6,358 bases of DNA. Source: Desulfobacteraceae bacterium. GTDB lineage: Bacteria; Desulfobacterota; Desulfobacteria; Desulfobacterales; SURF-7. Each line of letters opens with the position of its first letter. The first letter of the stretch is position 1. The stretch is from assembly GCA_030618925.1 (NCBI GenBank), contig JAUXCK010000169.1:1-6358 (forward strand), in the 5' to 3' direction. Below are positions 1 to 6,358 of the stretch, in pieces. Below the pieces are notes generated by a model, which worked only from the letters and a program-made list of their open reading frames with translations, searched no databases and was not told the DNA's origin. The position numbers were made by a program, and so were the translations under genes.

Positions 1-1
1 G

Positions 2-580
2 CCTTTCAGAAGGCCCCCCTATTCATTGGTGGGAGATGGGTTCCTCTGTCTTGGTGATGCTGCATGCCTTACCAAACCCTTTTCCGGCGAAGGTGTAACA
101 TCCGCCTGGACTCTATGCAAAATTGCCGCTGATGTTGTAGACAGGGTTTTAAAAGGTGGCAAAACCATTTCAGCAGATACCTTATGGGATATCAATGTGC
201 GCTATTTCGGGACTCAGGGGGCCAAGTTTGCAGGAATCCTGGCCACAGTGCCTTCTGCAATAAATACCAGTAAAATGGAAAATCAGTTCCTGTTTGATAA
301 AAACATCATCTTTTCGGAGGAGGATTTTACCGACATGAACAGGGATTTTGAAATGCACCTGTCCACAGGGAAAATCGTAAGAATTATCTCAACCCTGATG
401 CTGGGGGTGCTCACAGGCAACTATTCCCTCTCAAGCCTGGGAGCCATGCTGAAGTCGGTCACAATTTCCGGTACTATTCGAAAACATTACGAAAATTTTC
501 CGAGAGAACGGTCTGAATTCCGCTCCTGGGTGGCCAAAGCCGACGGTTTATGGAAAAAGGCGAATGCAAAGATGAAGTAA
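2..580 (+). CDS. FAD-dependent oxidoreductase, geranylgeranyl reductase superfamily (C-terminal part)
   Basis: This is a 5'-truncated gene: the frame is open from base 2 to the TAA at 578-580, giving 192 visible codons, and its real start lies upstream of the window. The visible fragment opens with RRPPYSLVGDGFLCLGDAA; residues 18-31 (GDAACLTKPFSGEG) match the conserved GDAAG-x(4)-P-x-x-G-x-G segment that contacts FAD in geranylgeranyl reductases and related group A flavoprotein monooxygenases. About 160 residues of mostly helical-looking sequence follow, as in the C-terminal domain of these enzymes. Family members reduce isoprenoid double bonds in lipid, quinone or chlorophyll side chains, or oxidise other substrates; the substrate here cannot be told. 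The usual Gly after GDAA is Cys (residue 22). An internal TTG at 26 is not the true start, because the FAD motif needs the missing N-terminal Rossmann half. The next gene begins 60 bases later on the same strand, so co-transcription is possible. Superfamily is fairly sure, exact role unknown. Confidence 0.8.
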   Translation, partial: PFRRPPYSLVGDGFLCLGDAACLTKPFSGEGVTSAWTLCKIAADVVDRVLKGGKTISADTLWDINVRYFGTQGAKFAGILATVPSAINTSKMENQFLFDKNIIFSEEDFTDMNRDFEMHLSTGKIVRIISTLMLGVLTGNYSLSSLGAMLKSVTISGTIRKHYENFPRERSEFRSWVAKADGLWKKANAKMK

Positions 581-630
581 AAATTCCGGGACCGAAATCC
601 TGCGATTTATAAAACAACAAAATATCAGAG

Positions 631-636
631 AGAGGG
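631..636 (+). promoter_or_regulatory. Ribosome binding site for the GxGYxYP gene
   Basis: The purine run AGAGGG lies 4 bases before the ATG at 641, within a longer GAGAGAGGG stretch. It supports ATG 641 as the start. No good -35/-10 pair was seen in the 60-base gap before it, which fits transcription from upstream. Confidence 0.55.
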
Positions 637-640
637 TATT

Positions 641-2365
641 ATGTCTGATAAAGCGTTTACTGTCGATCTTATTGATGTTTCCCGAGCGGGTTATGCCCTG
701 CAGTTGACAGCAACCTCTCTTCAGGGAATTGTCAATCGAAAATCTCCAAGAATTTTTCTAGACTATGGAATCTATGATGATCCGGAGTCTCGAAGGACCA
801 ATGAAGTTTTCTTGCCCGATGATATCTGGAAATCTAAATATCGGGATGCAATAGGTAAAACAGACCTGAATAACCTCGAGTACTATAAATCTATTTACAA
901 TCTTGAGGTTGAGGGCCCCTGTTCCGTGGAAACGGCAGTTTTAAAGTATGCCGGGAACTTTAAGGGGGCGGTTGTATGGGATCCGGAATTTCCGGACACA
1001 GCAAATATCGCATTGATGATGAGCGGTCTCGATGACCTGGTTGTAATTGACCCGGATTCAATTGAATGGATTAAACGAAAAACATCACTCGTTATTAAAA
1101 AAGATCTTCGAAAGCGTTGGACCAGCACGGTCAGCCTATACAGGTGGGCATTTGAAAATTTGTTTCCCAGATGTGCCGAAGGAAGGGTAGCATGTATCGA
1201 ACCGGGCTGGACCAGGCCCGAGTTTACCGATTTTATAGTGAAAAACAGAATTTTTGTTTACAGCCTGGCTACCCTTGACAGCGGAATGCTCTTTTCCCTA
1301 GGCCAAAAGCTTCTGCTCCTGCTTGTGGCCGGTCCATTTCGCCTGCGAAATCTGTTTTTTACATTCCATCTGGACAAATTAATCAAAAGGATCGGGTTGT
1401 TTCTTATGGGGCTGGGCTCAGAAGAAACAAAGCTCGCATCCAGCATTCAGAGGGCTGTCAAGGCAACGCCTTTTCCTACCATATTCGGATGGCATACATT
1501 AAGGGATGATGAATTTTCATTCATGCTTCACCTCTCCTCAAACGGACTGCGGTTGATTCCATCCCACCTGGCCACCAACTTTTCCTTTCACAGCGATCTT
1601 CCGGCAATGGTGGACTGCAAGCAGGACCACGCGTCTTATGATTCTGTCAATCTGGAGAATGACAAAATTTATCTTACATTCACGCTTTCTGACGGGGATC
1701 AACTTCTCCTCATGAATACTGCTGAACTCGGGAACTGGCGCCGACAGGAACGTGGAATGGTTCCTTTTAACTGGGAAACCCAGCCCCTGCTCGTGGATAT
1801 CGCACCTGCACTGTTAGGATATTATTATAAAAATCTCCTGCCCTCGGATTACCTCATCGCAGGGCCCTCAGGGGCAGGATATATTGTCCCTCCTTTGGTT
1901 TCAAACCTCAGGGCTTACCTGAAGGAGAGCGCAGAGGTATGCAGCAGGGCAGGAATCAAGGTTTTAACTTCCTACATCGGAGATCCGCCCACAAAAGTTG
2001 TTCGGGAACATCTCAAGGCGTCGGATAACTTTCTGGGTTTTCTGGGAGGCTATGTAAATTTTGGGAGAACACCCGGCTATACTTCAAAAAAACGGGCGTT
2101 TGTGGCAAATTCCTGGCCGCCGCTGGACAACGTGTCAGACAGTGCCGATGATACGCTTGCCGGCGTCAAAAAACTGCTGGATGAACCAGGCCCCACACCA
2201 AGGTTCATAGGGGTTCACCTTTTCGCCTACAGAACCACCATCACCGATGTGTACCATTTTGTAGAAACGCTGAACACGAAAAAGGTGAAGGTCGTTAAAG
2301 CCGATGAATTCCTGCTGGCTGCAGCACGGCATCTTGAAAATTCCAAAGGAGAAATCAGGACATGA
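641..2365 (+). CDS. GxGYxYP-family putative glycoside hydrolase, no signal peptide
   Basis: This 574-residue protein resembles the GxGYxYP two-domain family (Pfam GxGYxYP_N and GxGYxYP_C), listed as putative glycoside hydrolases without a settled reaction. Seen in the sequence: the N-terminal domain signature SLQGIVNRKSPRIFLDY at residues 26-42; a GW pair at 283-284; ATNFS at 311-315; the acidic SDGDQ at 350-354 (family SDGDN-like, candidate catalytic or metal-binding acids); and GPSGAGYIVP at 408-417, the family's name motif with Val replacing the second Tyr. Domain borders are roughly 1-215 and 265-560. Family members are often secreted, but here the N-terminus (MSDKAFTVDLIDVSR) has neither a hydrophobic core nor a lipobox, so a cytoplasmic location is inferred. 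A hydrophobic, Leu/Phe-rich stretch at about 216-243, followed by a basic helix, lies between the domains. The stop codon overlaps the sugar symporter start (ATGA), implying translational coupling and a shared substrate. Family assignment is good; the activity is inferred. Confidence 0.85.
   Translation: MSDKAFTVDLIDVSRAGYALQLTATSLQGIVNRKSPRIFLDYGIYDDPESRRTNEVFLPDDIWKSKYRDAIGKTDLNNLEYYKSIYNLEVEGPCSVETAVLKYAGNFKGAVVWDPEFPDTANIALMMSGLDDLVVIDPDSIEWIKRKTSLVIKKDLRKRWTSTVSLYRWAFENLFPRCAEGRVACIEPGWTRPEFTDFIVKNRIFVYSLATLDSGMLFSLGQKLLLLLVAGPFRLRNLFFTFHLDKLIKRIGLFLMGLGSEETKLASSIQRAVKATPFPTIFGWHTLRDDEFSFMLHLSSNGLRLIPSHLATNFSFHSDLPAMVDCKQDHASYDSVNLENDKIYLTFTLSDGDQLLLMNTAELGNWRRQERGMVPFNWETQPLLVDIAPALLGYYYKNLLPSDYLIAGPSGAGYIVPPLVSNLRAYLKESAEVCSRAGIKVLTSYIGDPPTKVVREHLKASDNFLGFLGGYVNFGRTPGYTSKKRAFVANSWPPLDNVSDSADDTLAGVKKLLDEPGPTPRFIGVHLFAYRTTITDVYHFVETLNTKKVKVVKADEFLLAAARHLENSKGEIRT
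2345..2351 (+). promoter_or_regulatory. Ribosome binding site of the symporter gene, inside the upstream CDS
   Basis: AAAGGAG ends 10 bases before the ATG at 2362. Together with the ATGA stop/start overlap (2362-2365) it indicates translational coupling of the hydrolase and symporter genes and fixes the symporter start. Confidence 0.6.
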
Positions 2366-3759
2366 ACAATCATACGAAGATCCCATCCTCATTTCAATCA
2401 AAATTACCCCTGTCCACAAAAATATATTACCTTTTCGGCGATATCGGAATATCCCTACACCTGTCCGCTGTAGCGTTCTTTCTGCTTTTCTTTTTTTCCG
2501 ATGTGGTGCATATTGATCCCGCCCTTGTGGGAACTATACTTCTCCTGGGCAAACTATGGGACGCTGTGAACGATCCGCTTTTCGGCTGGATTTCTGACAG
2601 AACCAGATCCCGGTTCGGCAGACGGAAGGTATATCTCCTTTTTGGGACACTGCCCCTTGGCATTACATTTGCGCTGATTTGGGCAATTCCAAAAGGCCTG
2701 TCCGAAACCATGACGATTGCCTACATGCTTATCTCTTTCTTTCTCTTTTATTTCTTTCTCACAATTGTATCGGTTTCTTACTACGCCATGACACCCGAGC
2801 TGACCAGGGATTATGACGAGCGAACAAGCCTTACCACCTTCCGGATGATCGGCGGAAGCATCGGATACATGGCCGGTGCGGCGCTTCCACCCCTTATCGC
2901 AGGACTGTATATGACCCAGAGCATAGGCTGGATGCTCATGGGGATTCTGTTCGGCGTTTTCGCTGTACTCTGTATATTTGTAACATATTTTGGCGTCAAG
3001 ATGGACAAAGATACTGAAAGTCAGCCATCACGACTACCTGCCGTCAAATCTGTTCTGGTCTGCTTCAGGAACAGGCCTTATAACTTTATCCTGGGACAGG
3101 GGCTGATCACGGGCATGGCTTTTATGCTGGTCATGTCATACATGTCCTTTTATATAACCTACCAGCTCGATATGAAAGATAAAATCCCTTTGCTCATGAC
3201 GCTCTATATCGGAACCATTTCAATTTTTCTCTTTTTCTGGAAGTGGCTGTCGGACAGATGGGCAAAAGGGCCCACGTATGCCCTGGGCCTGTTCATTGCC
3301 TTTGGCACCTTATCCATGTCCTATTTCATTCCCCAGGGAAAGAGCAGCGTCATATATATCCTCCTGTTTATCTCCGCCTTTGGGATGTCAGCTCAATGGG
3401 TCCTTCCCTGGTCAATACTGCCGGATGTGATAGAATATGACGAGCTCATGACAGGAGAGCGGCGCGAGGGCATGTACTACGGTCTGAAGGGGCTTCTTGG
3501 TAAAATTTCAGATGCCCTTGGGCTTTTTATCGGGGGCTGGGCCCTAAAACTTTTCCAGTTTGTTCCTGAGATGGCCCAATCAGACCAATCCCTTCTGGGG
3601 ATCCGTCTCTTTTTTGGACCTGTTCCTGCGCTCCTTGTCCTCATCAGTCTTCCGCTTCTGATTTGGTTCCCCATAAACAGGAAAACACACAAAGAGACCC
3701 TAATCAGACTGGAAAAAATCCGAGCGAAACAAGGCGAGTCTACGGATGACATTACTTGA
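2362..3759 (+). CDS. GPH-family (MelB-like) sugar:cation symporter, MFS
   Basis: This 465-residue integral membrane protein of the major facilitator superfamily, MFS_2/GPH branch (glycoside-pentoside-hexuronide:cation symporters), has about twelve hydrophobic segments, roughly at 22-46, 55-77, 90-110, 114-142, 160-184, 187-211, 241-268, 274-297, 304-323, 329-352, 378-399 and 411-438. The central loop is short (about 213-238). Diagnostic motifs are GKLWDAVNDPLFGWISDRT (63-81), whose D67 and D71 align by motif with cation-site Asp55 and Asp59 of E. coli MelB; D27 in helix 1, near MelB Asp19; TRDYDERT (148-155) after helix 4; and PDVIEYDELMTGERREG (354-370), the GPH signature before helix 11. 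All key acids are present, so Na+ or H+ coupled import is likely. The length is normal for the family. The ATG start overlaps the preceding TGA by four bases, with AAAGGAG at 2345-2351 inside the upstream gene. The substrate is probably a glycoside or glycan fragment handled by the upstream GxGYxYP protein, which is an inference from context. Confidence 0.9.
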   Translation: MNNHTKIPSSFQSKLPLSTKIYYLFGDIGISLHLSAVAFFLLFFFSDVVHIDPALVGTILLLGKLWDAVNDPLFGWISDRTRSRFGRRKVYLLFGTLPLGITFALIWAIPKGLSETMTIAYMLISFFLFYFFLTIVSVSYYAMTPELTRDYDERTSLTTFRMIGGSIGYMAGAALPPLIAGLYMTQSIGWMLMGILFGVFAVLCIFVTYFGVKMDKDTESQPSRLPAVKSVLVCFRNRPYNFILGQGLITGMAFMLVMSYMSFYITYQLDMKDKIPLLMTLYIGTISIFLFFWKWLSDRWAKGPTYALGLFIAFGTLSMSYFIPQGKSSVIYILLFISAFGMSAQWVLPWSILPDVIEYDELMTGERREGMYYGLKGLLGKISDALGLFIGGWALKLFQFVPEMAQSDQSLLGIRLFFGPVPALLVLISLPLLIWFPINRKTHKETLIRLEKIRAKQGESTDDIT

Positions 3760-3791
3760 CCACCTGACAGATCTTAGTGTCCATATTGTCC

Positions 3792-3818
3792 TTGACAAAA
3801 ATTCATCTTTCATATAAA
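3792..3818 (+). promoter_or_regulatory. Candidate sigma70-type promoter for the lipoprotein/phosphoesterase unit
   Basis: A perfect -35 hexamer TTGACA (3792-3797) is followed, after 15 bases, by TATAAA (3813-3818), five of six matches to the -10 consensus. The spacer is shorter than the optimal 17. It lies in the 176-base AT-rich gap after the symporter gene and would give a leader of about 110 bases before the lipoprotein ATG at 3936. The remaining gap sequence shows no clear operator, riboswitch or strong hairpin to me. Confidence 0.4.
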
Positions 3819-3914
3819 CGATGTTCATAAATAAAAATATTGATCTGCCCTCTTTCTTTGCATAAGATTGTTTATGAGGGTTAACACATTCCATCGTTTC
3901 ATCAAGCAGGCGTT

Positions 3915-3925
3915 AAGAAGGGGGG
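3915..3925 (+). promoter_or_regulatory. Ribosome binding site of the lipoprotein gene
   Basis: AAGAAGGGGGG ends 10 bases before the ATG at 3936. It is purine-rich with a run of G, a serviceable but not perfect Shine-Dalgarno match, and it supports this ATG, which also places the lipoprotein signal correctly at the N-terminus. Confidence 0.5.
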
Positions 3926-3935
3926 TTATCCTGTC

Positions 3936-5312
3936 ATGTTAAGAATCATTCAAAAAGCGGTCCTGGTGCTGTTTGGTTTGATATTTTCCGGTTGCATCAT
4001 CTTGTCTACACCAGAGGAAAAAGCAATCGTTATGAACCCGGATGAGACCATGCTCTTTTCCATTGAGGTCTACCCTGCCCGGAATGAATTCGTTTGGTAC
4101 CTGGATGATAAAATTATCCCGGGTATAGCCGGTAATACATACACGTATGTCCCTGGAGATGAAACAGGAGATCACATAGTGACTGTTGAATGTGACGATG
4201 ATACCCATTCGTGGCTGATACATGTACTTGACAACAAATTTGTCGGGACCAACCCATGTGTTGAAGATACTGAAGGAGAATTCGACAGAATCTGGCCCTG
4301 GCCAGAGGGACTCTCTTTCTGGGACAATGGCCTGATACCATGGCCCAGATATACTCAGGCAATCGTCAATGGTATTGGGATCGATAACCATTTCCAGGGG
4401 ATACAAAGACTGCGCAACGGGCCGTATATCGTGATATCAGGAAGCAATATCCTTGACCGGACCGGTTCAATCTTCATTGCCAGGATGGCATCAAGGCCAT
4501 CTTCCGGCACATTTGGGTCAAACCTGATGGATTCCTCGTTCCCGCCATTTGAAGACCAGCTTATTAACGCAATCGATGTGGACACCGGTCTGCTGTGGCA
4601 TGCCGGCGGCATGAGCGCAGTTGGAGATATACTGGTCGTACCCCTGGAAGAATACAAAGAGGCGGTTGTTTCCAAAATTTACTTTTTCGATGTCTCAAAC
4701 CCGGAGGCACCGGTCATGTATGACTACTATATTGACCGGACAAATGATCCCCTGAAGGATAAGGCAGGTGCCGTAGCCATGACCATGCTGGCAGATGGAA
4801 GATATCTTCTTGCAACATGGGACAACAATCTGCTCCATTTTTATCTCTCTAATAGTTCAAAGGTCGAAGACGGCTTTGATACAGAAAATGTCGTCACCTG
4901 GAATAAAAATAACCTTGTGATCACAGACGATCTTGAGAAATCCTTTGGTGGTTCAACGATCAATTTTATTAAGCAGTGTGATGGGCAACTCTATCTTGCG
5001 GCATTCAACGGGAGTAATGGAGATTTAGGGCCGTTTATCCCGTTTCTTCAAATCGAAAATCAGGCAAGTCTGTATCGGGTGAATTTTCCGAATGAGGACT
5101 ACGCTACGCCGCCAGTCATCACCAAGGTCGCATCAAGGCGCATGTATTCCGGTGAAAAAGCGATAATTCCTTTATGGGGGGTGCCCTCCCACACCGATTT
5201 TGTCGCTGCGGCAGGCATTTATATTGATCCAGCAGGGAGGTTGTCCATATACAGTGCGCCTCACTATCGAAACGCTGGAATAATAAAATTTTCTGAATTT
5301 TCATCTTATTAA
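3936..5312 (+). CDS. Lipoprotein with Ig/PKD-like domain and probable beta-propeller
   Basis: This 458-residue protein is not matched by me to a named gene. The N-terminus (MLRIIQKAVLVLFGLIFSGC) has a basic start, a hydrophobic core and a lipobox FSGC with Cys20 as the likely lipidated residue; Phe at -3 is less usual than Leu. The residue after Cys is Ile, not Asp, which under the enterobacterial Lol rule would favour the outer membrane. Residues about 31-100 look like a single Ig/PKD-like beta-sandwich: core Trp in FVWYLDD (52-58), then GNTYTYVPGD (66-75) and HIVTVEC (80-86). The rest resembles a beta-propeller built of short beta repeats: DNHFQGIQRL (150-159) with VISGS, LLWHAGGMSAVGDILVVP (219-236), KIYFFDVSNPEAPV (247-260, LVIVD-like), and MLADGRYLLATWDNN. 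His residues at 152, 222 and 419 head similar HxxG-type turns and may form a site. It precedes a Tat-exported phosphoesterase by 54 bases, suggesting a joint periplasmic or surface role. Lipoprotein call is strong; the fold is inferred. Confidence 0.75.
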   Translation: MLRIIQKAVLVLFGLIFSGCIILSTPEEKAIVMNPDETMLFSIEVYPARNEFVWYLDDKIIPGIAGNTYTYVPGDETGDHIVTVECDDDTHSWLIHVLDNKFVGTNPCVEDTEGEFDRIWPWPEGLSFWDNGLIPWPRYTQAIVNGIGIDNHFQGIQRLRNGPYIVISGSNILDRTGSIFIARMASRPSSGTFGSNLMDSSFPPFEDQLINAIDVDTGLLWHAGGMSAVGDILVVPLEEYKEAVVSKIYFFDVSNPEAPVMYDYYIDRTNDPLKDKAGAVAMTMLADGRYLLATWDNNLLHFYLSNSSKVEDGFDTENVVTWNKNNLVITDDLEKSFGGSTINFIKQCDGQLYLAAFNGSNGDLGPFIPFLQIENQASLYRVNFPNEDYATPPVITKVASRRMYSGEKAIIPLWGVPSHTDFVAAAGIYIDPAGRLSIYSAPHYRNAGIIKFSEFSSY

Positions 5313-5325
5313 TTCGTTATTAATT
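5306..5325 (+). repeat. Short direct repeat TTATTAATT x2
   Basis: The 9-base sequence TTATTAATT occurs at 5306-5314 and again at 5317-5325, an 11-base period close to one helical turn. The first copy covers the lipoprotein stop codon. It could be a protein-binding site between the lipoprotein and phosphoesterase genes or simply AT-rich coincidence; nothing else supports a function. Confidence 0.3.
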
Positions 5326-5357
5326 GTTTTATATGATCGGAAAAGTTGTGGCAGTAA

Positions 5358-5362
5358 GAGGT
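5358..5362 (+). promoter_or_regulatory. Ribosome binding site deciding the phosphoesterase start
   Basis: GAGGT (in TAAGAGGT, 5355-5362) lies 4 bases before ATG 5367. The alternative in-frame ATGs at 5400 and 5421 have no comparable purine motif at a suitable distance, so this site favours 5367. Confidence 0.5.
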
Positions 5363-5366
5363 AAAA

Positions 5367-6358
5367 ATGCCAAGGTTAAAGTTTCAAAGCGGTCGACTGA
5401 TGGAAAAAAAACTATTGTCGATGACACGCCGCAGTTTTTTTACGCTATCAGGCGCCTGCAGTGCCCTGTTCATGTTTTCCGGTCTATTCAAGGCAGTTGC
5501 TTTTTCCTCTGAAACCATCAAGGAGAGGAATGATCTGGGTGCTTTCCACACCCTTTCAAGTGCTACCGGCCACCCGGGGATGCTTCTGGATATCGCCCAG
5601 GTTTCGGATGTGCATATTATCGATCCGGATCACTATCTGAGGGCAAAAAATCTCAAATTGCTCGGTATGATAAACTTGGGACCACTGCTTGACAAAATCC
5701 CCACGACCTCCAGGCTGCAGGATCACCTCACAGGCCTTACCTGGGATGCAGTCATCCGCTCCATTAACAATCATCACCATTCCGCTCCCCTTGATTTTGT
5801 CATCACTACCGGCGACCATACTGACACGGATCTGGAACATGAGCTGCGATGGTTTGTGGAAATCGCCGATGGCATACTCCCCTCAGACTACCAGGATGAT
5901 ATCCGGCACCAACGGGTTGCTCCCATTGATCCTGAAGGGCTCGAGCCGCCCTGGTATGCAGTCATCGGAAATCATGATATTGAATTTATGGGGACCTTTA
6001 ACAATGAACTGTTTGTGGGTAAACTTGTCGATGCCATCGGGTCACCTGATGCAGAGCCACTTTCCGACCTGAATGAAAGCATCGAAATCTACAAGGGAAG
6101 CACCAGTGATCCGTATTGGCACGGCTTCTCCGATATGCCTGCCGGATACCCGCAAGAGGGTTATTACAGTTTTAGTCCGAAACCCTATATCCACTGTATT
6201 GTGCTCAATACGGCCAACTACAACTCTGAGGAGGGTCGACATCTGGAAACCCTGTCACTCGGAGTCATGGACAGAACGCAGTTTGAGTGGATGAAAGATG
6301 AGATTGAAGCCAACACCGACAAATGCTGTCTGATCTTTTCCCATCACGGCCCAGGCGA
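5367..6358 (+). CDS. Tat-exported calcineurin-like metallophosphoesterase, 3'-truncated (RPA4764-like)
   Basis: The frame is open from ATG 5367 to the window end (330 full codons, no stop). The N-terminus holds a Tat signal: TRRSFF at residues 20-25 followed by a moderately hydrophobic segment (SGACSALFMFSGLFKAVAFS). With ATG 5367 the n-region is about 20 residues; ATG 5421 would give the compact MTRRSFF start, but it lacks a ribosome binding site. The calcineurin-like metal-binding motifs follow in order: SDVH (80-83), GDHTD (149-153, the GDxxD block), GNHD (201-204) and FSHHGPG (324-330). These residues normally hold a two-metal centre that hydrolyses phosphomonoesters or diesters. The spacing between the first two motifs (about 65 residues) is long; long inserts plus a Tat signal are the described traits of TIGR03768 (RPA4764 family), which I consider the best family guess. 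It should act in the periplasm or at the surface, alongside the lipoprotein encoded just upstream. Substrate unknown; the C-terminal metal ligands lie beyond the window. Confidence 0.85.
   Translation, partial: MPRLKFQSGRLMEKKLLSMTRRSFFTLSGACSALFMFSGLFKAVAFSSETIKERNDLGAFHTLSSATGHPGMLLDIAQVSDVHIIDPDHYLRAKNLKLLGMINLGPLLDKIPTTSRLQDHLTGLTWDAVIRSINNHHHSAPLDFVITTGDHTDTDLEHELRWFVEIADGILPSDYQDDIRHQRVAPIDPEGLEPPWYAVIGNHDIEFMGTFNNELFVGKLVDAIGSPDAEPLSDLNESIEIYKGSTSDPYWHGFSDMPAGYPQEGYYSFSPKPYIHCIVLNTANYNSEEGRHLETLSLGVMDRTQFEWMKDEIEANTDKCCLIFSHHGPG

Noticed and set aside
595..608. Hairpin AAATC-CTGC-GATTT after the flavoprotein gene
   Set aside because: A five-pair, AT-rich stem with no following T run is too weak to call a terminator.
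3768..3847. Inverted CAGATC ... GATCTG
   Set aside because: Six-base arms about 70 bases apart are expected by chance and form no credible structure.
3843..3862. Possible sigma54 promoter (CTGCCC ... TTTGCA)
   Set aside because: The essential GG of the -24 element is missing and the spacing to the -12 GC is off by one.
3931..3937. CTGTCAT, a Pho-box half-site overlapping the lipoprotein ATG
   Set aside because: There is no second half-site 11 bases to either side, so phosphate control by PhoB is not supported.
3939..4406. 155-codon antisense frame inside the lipoprotein gene
   Set aside because: It lies wholly opposite a well-supported gene, has no recognisable domain, and its composition mirrors the sense strand.
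5332..5337. TATGAT as a -10 element before the phosphoesterase
   Set aside because: The -35 position has only a weak match (TTAATT or shifted), so an own promoter is not supported in the 54-base gap.
5324..5512. 62-codon + strand frame starting at TTG 5324
   Set aside because: It has no family resemblance and overlaps, in another frame, the Tat signal region of the phosphoesterase, whose motifs fix the real frame.
5689..6072. 127-codon + strand frame
   Set aside because: It is out of frame with the phosphoesterase, whose metal-binding motifs span the same bases.

Overview
The window carries five protein-coding genes, all on the + strand; the first and last are cut by the window edges. Moderate GC, ATGA gene coupling, Shine-Dalgarno sites, a diacylglyceryl lipoprotein signal and a Tat signal peptide all point to a bacterium. 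The gene mix (geranylgeranyl-reductase-like flavoprotein, GxGYxYP protein, GPH symporter, exported phosphoesterase) would suit a Gram-negative anaerobe such as a Desulfobacterota relative. That placement is inference only: the window has no rRNA or other phylogenetic marker.

Left part (2-3759): the tail of an FAD-dependent oxidoreductase of the geranylgeranyl reductase superfamily is followed after 60 bases by a GxGYxYP-family putative glycoside hydrolase. The hydrolase stop codon overlaps the start of a 12-helix GPH (melibiose-type) cation:sugar symporter by four bases. The hydrolase lacks a signal peptide, so the pair reads as an import-then-process module in which the symporter brings in a glycoside and the hydrolase acts on it in the cytoplasm. 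The substrate is unknown.

Middle (3760-3935): a 176-base AT-rich spacer with a plausible sigma70-type promoter (TTGACA, 15 bases, TATAAA) that would start a second transcription unit. I saw no convincing intrinsic terminator after the symporter gene, so read-through is possible.

Right part (3936-6358): a lipoprotein with an Ig/PKD-like N-terminal domain and a probable beta-propeller, then, 54 bases on, a Tat-exported calcineurin-like metallophosphoesterase resembling the RPA4764 family (TIGR03768). The phosphoesterase frame has no stop inside the window, and its start must be read from the sequence. Both products should act outside the cytoplasm and may work together on an exported or surface phospho-compound. 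The strongest candidates for something little described are the cytoplasmic GxGYxYP/GPH pair and the beta-propeller lipoprotein/Tat phosphoesterase pair. No RNA genes, mobile elements, CRISPR arrays or long repeats were seen.
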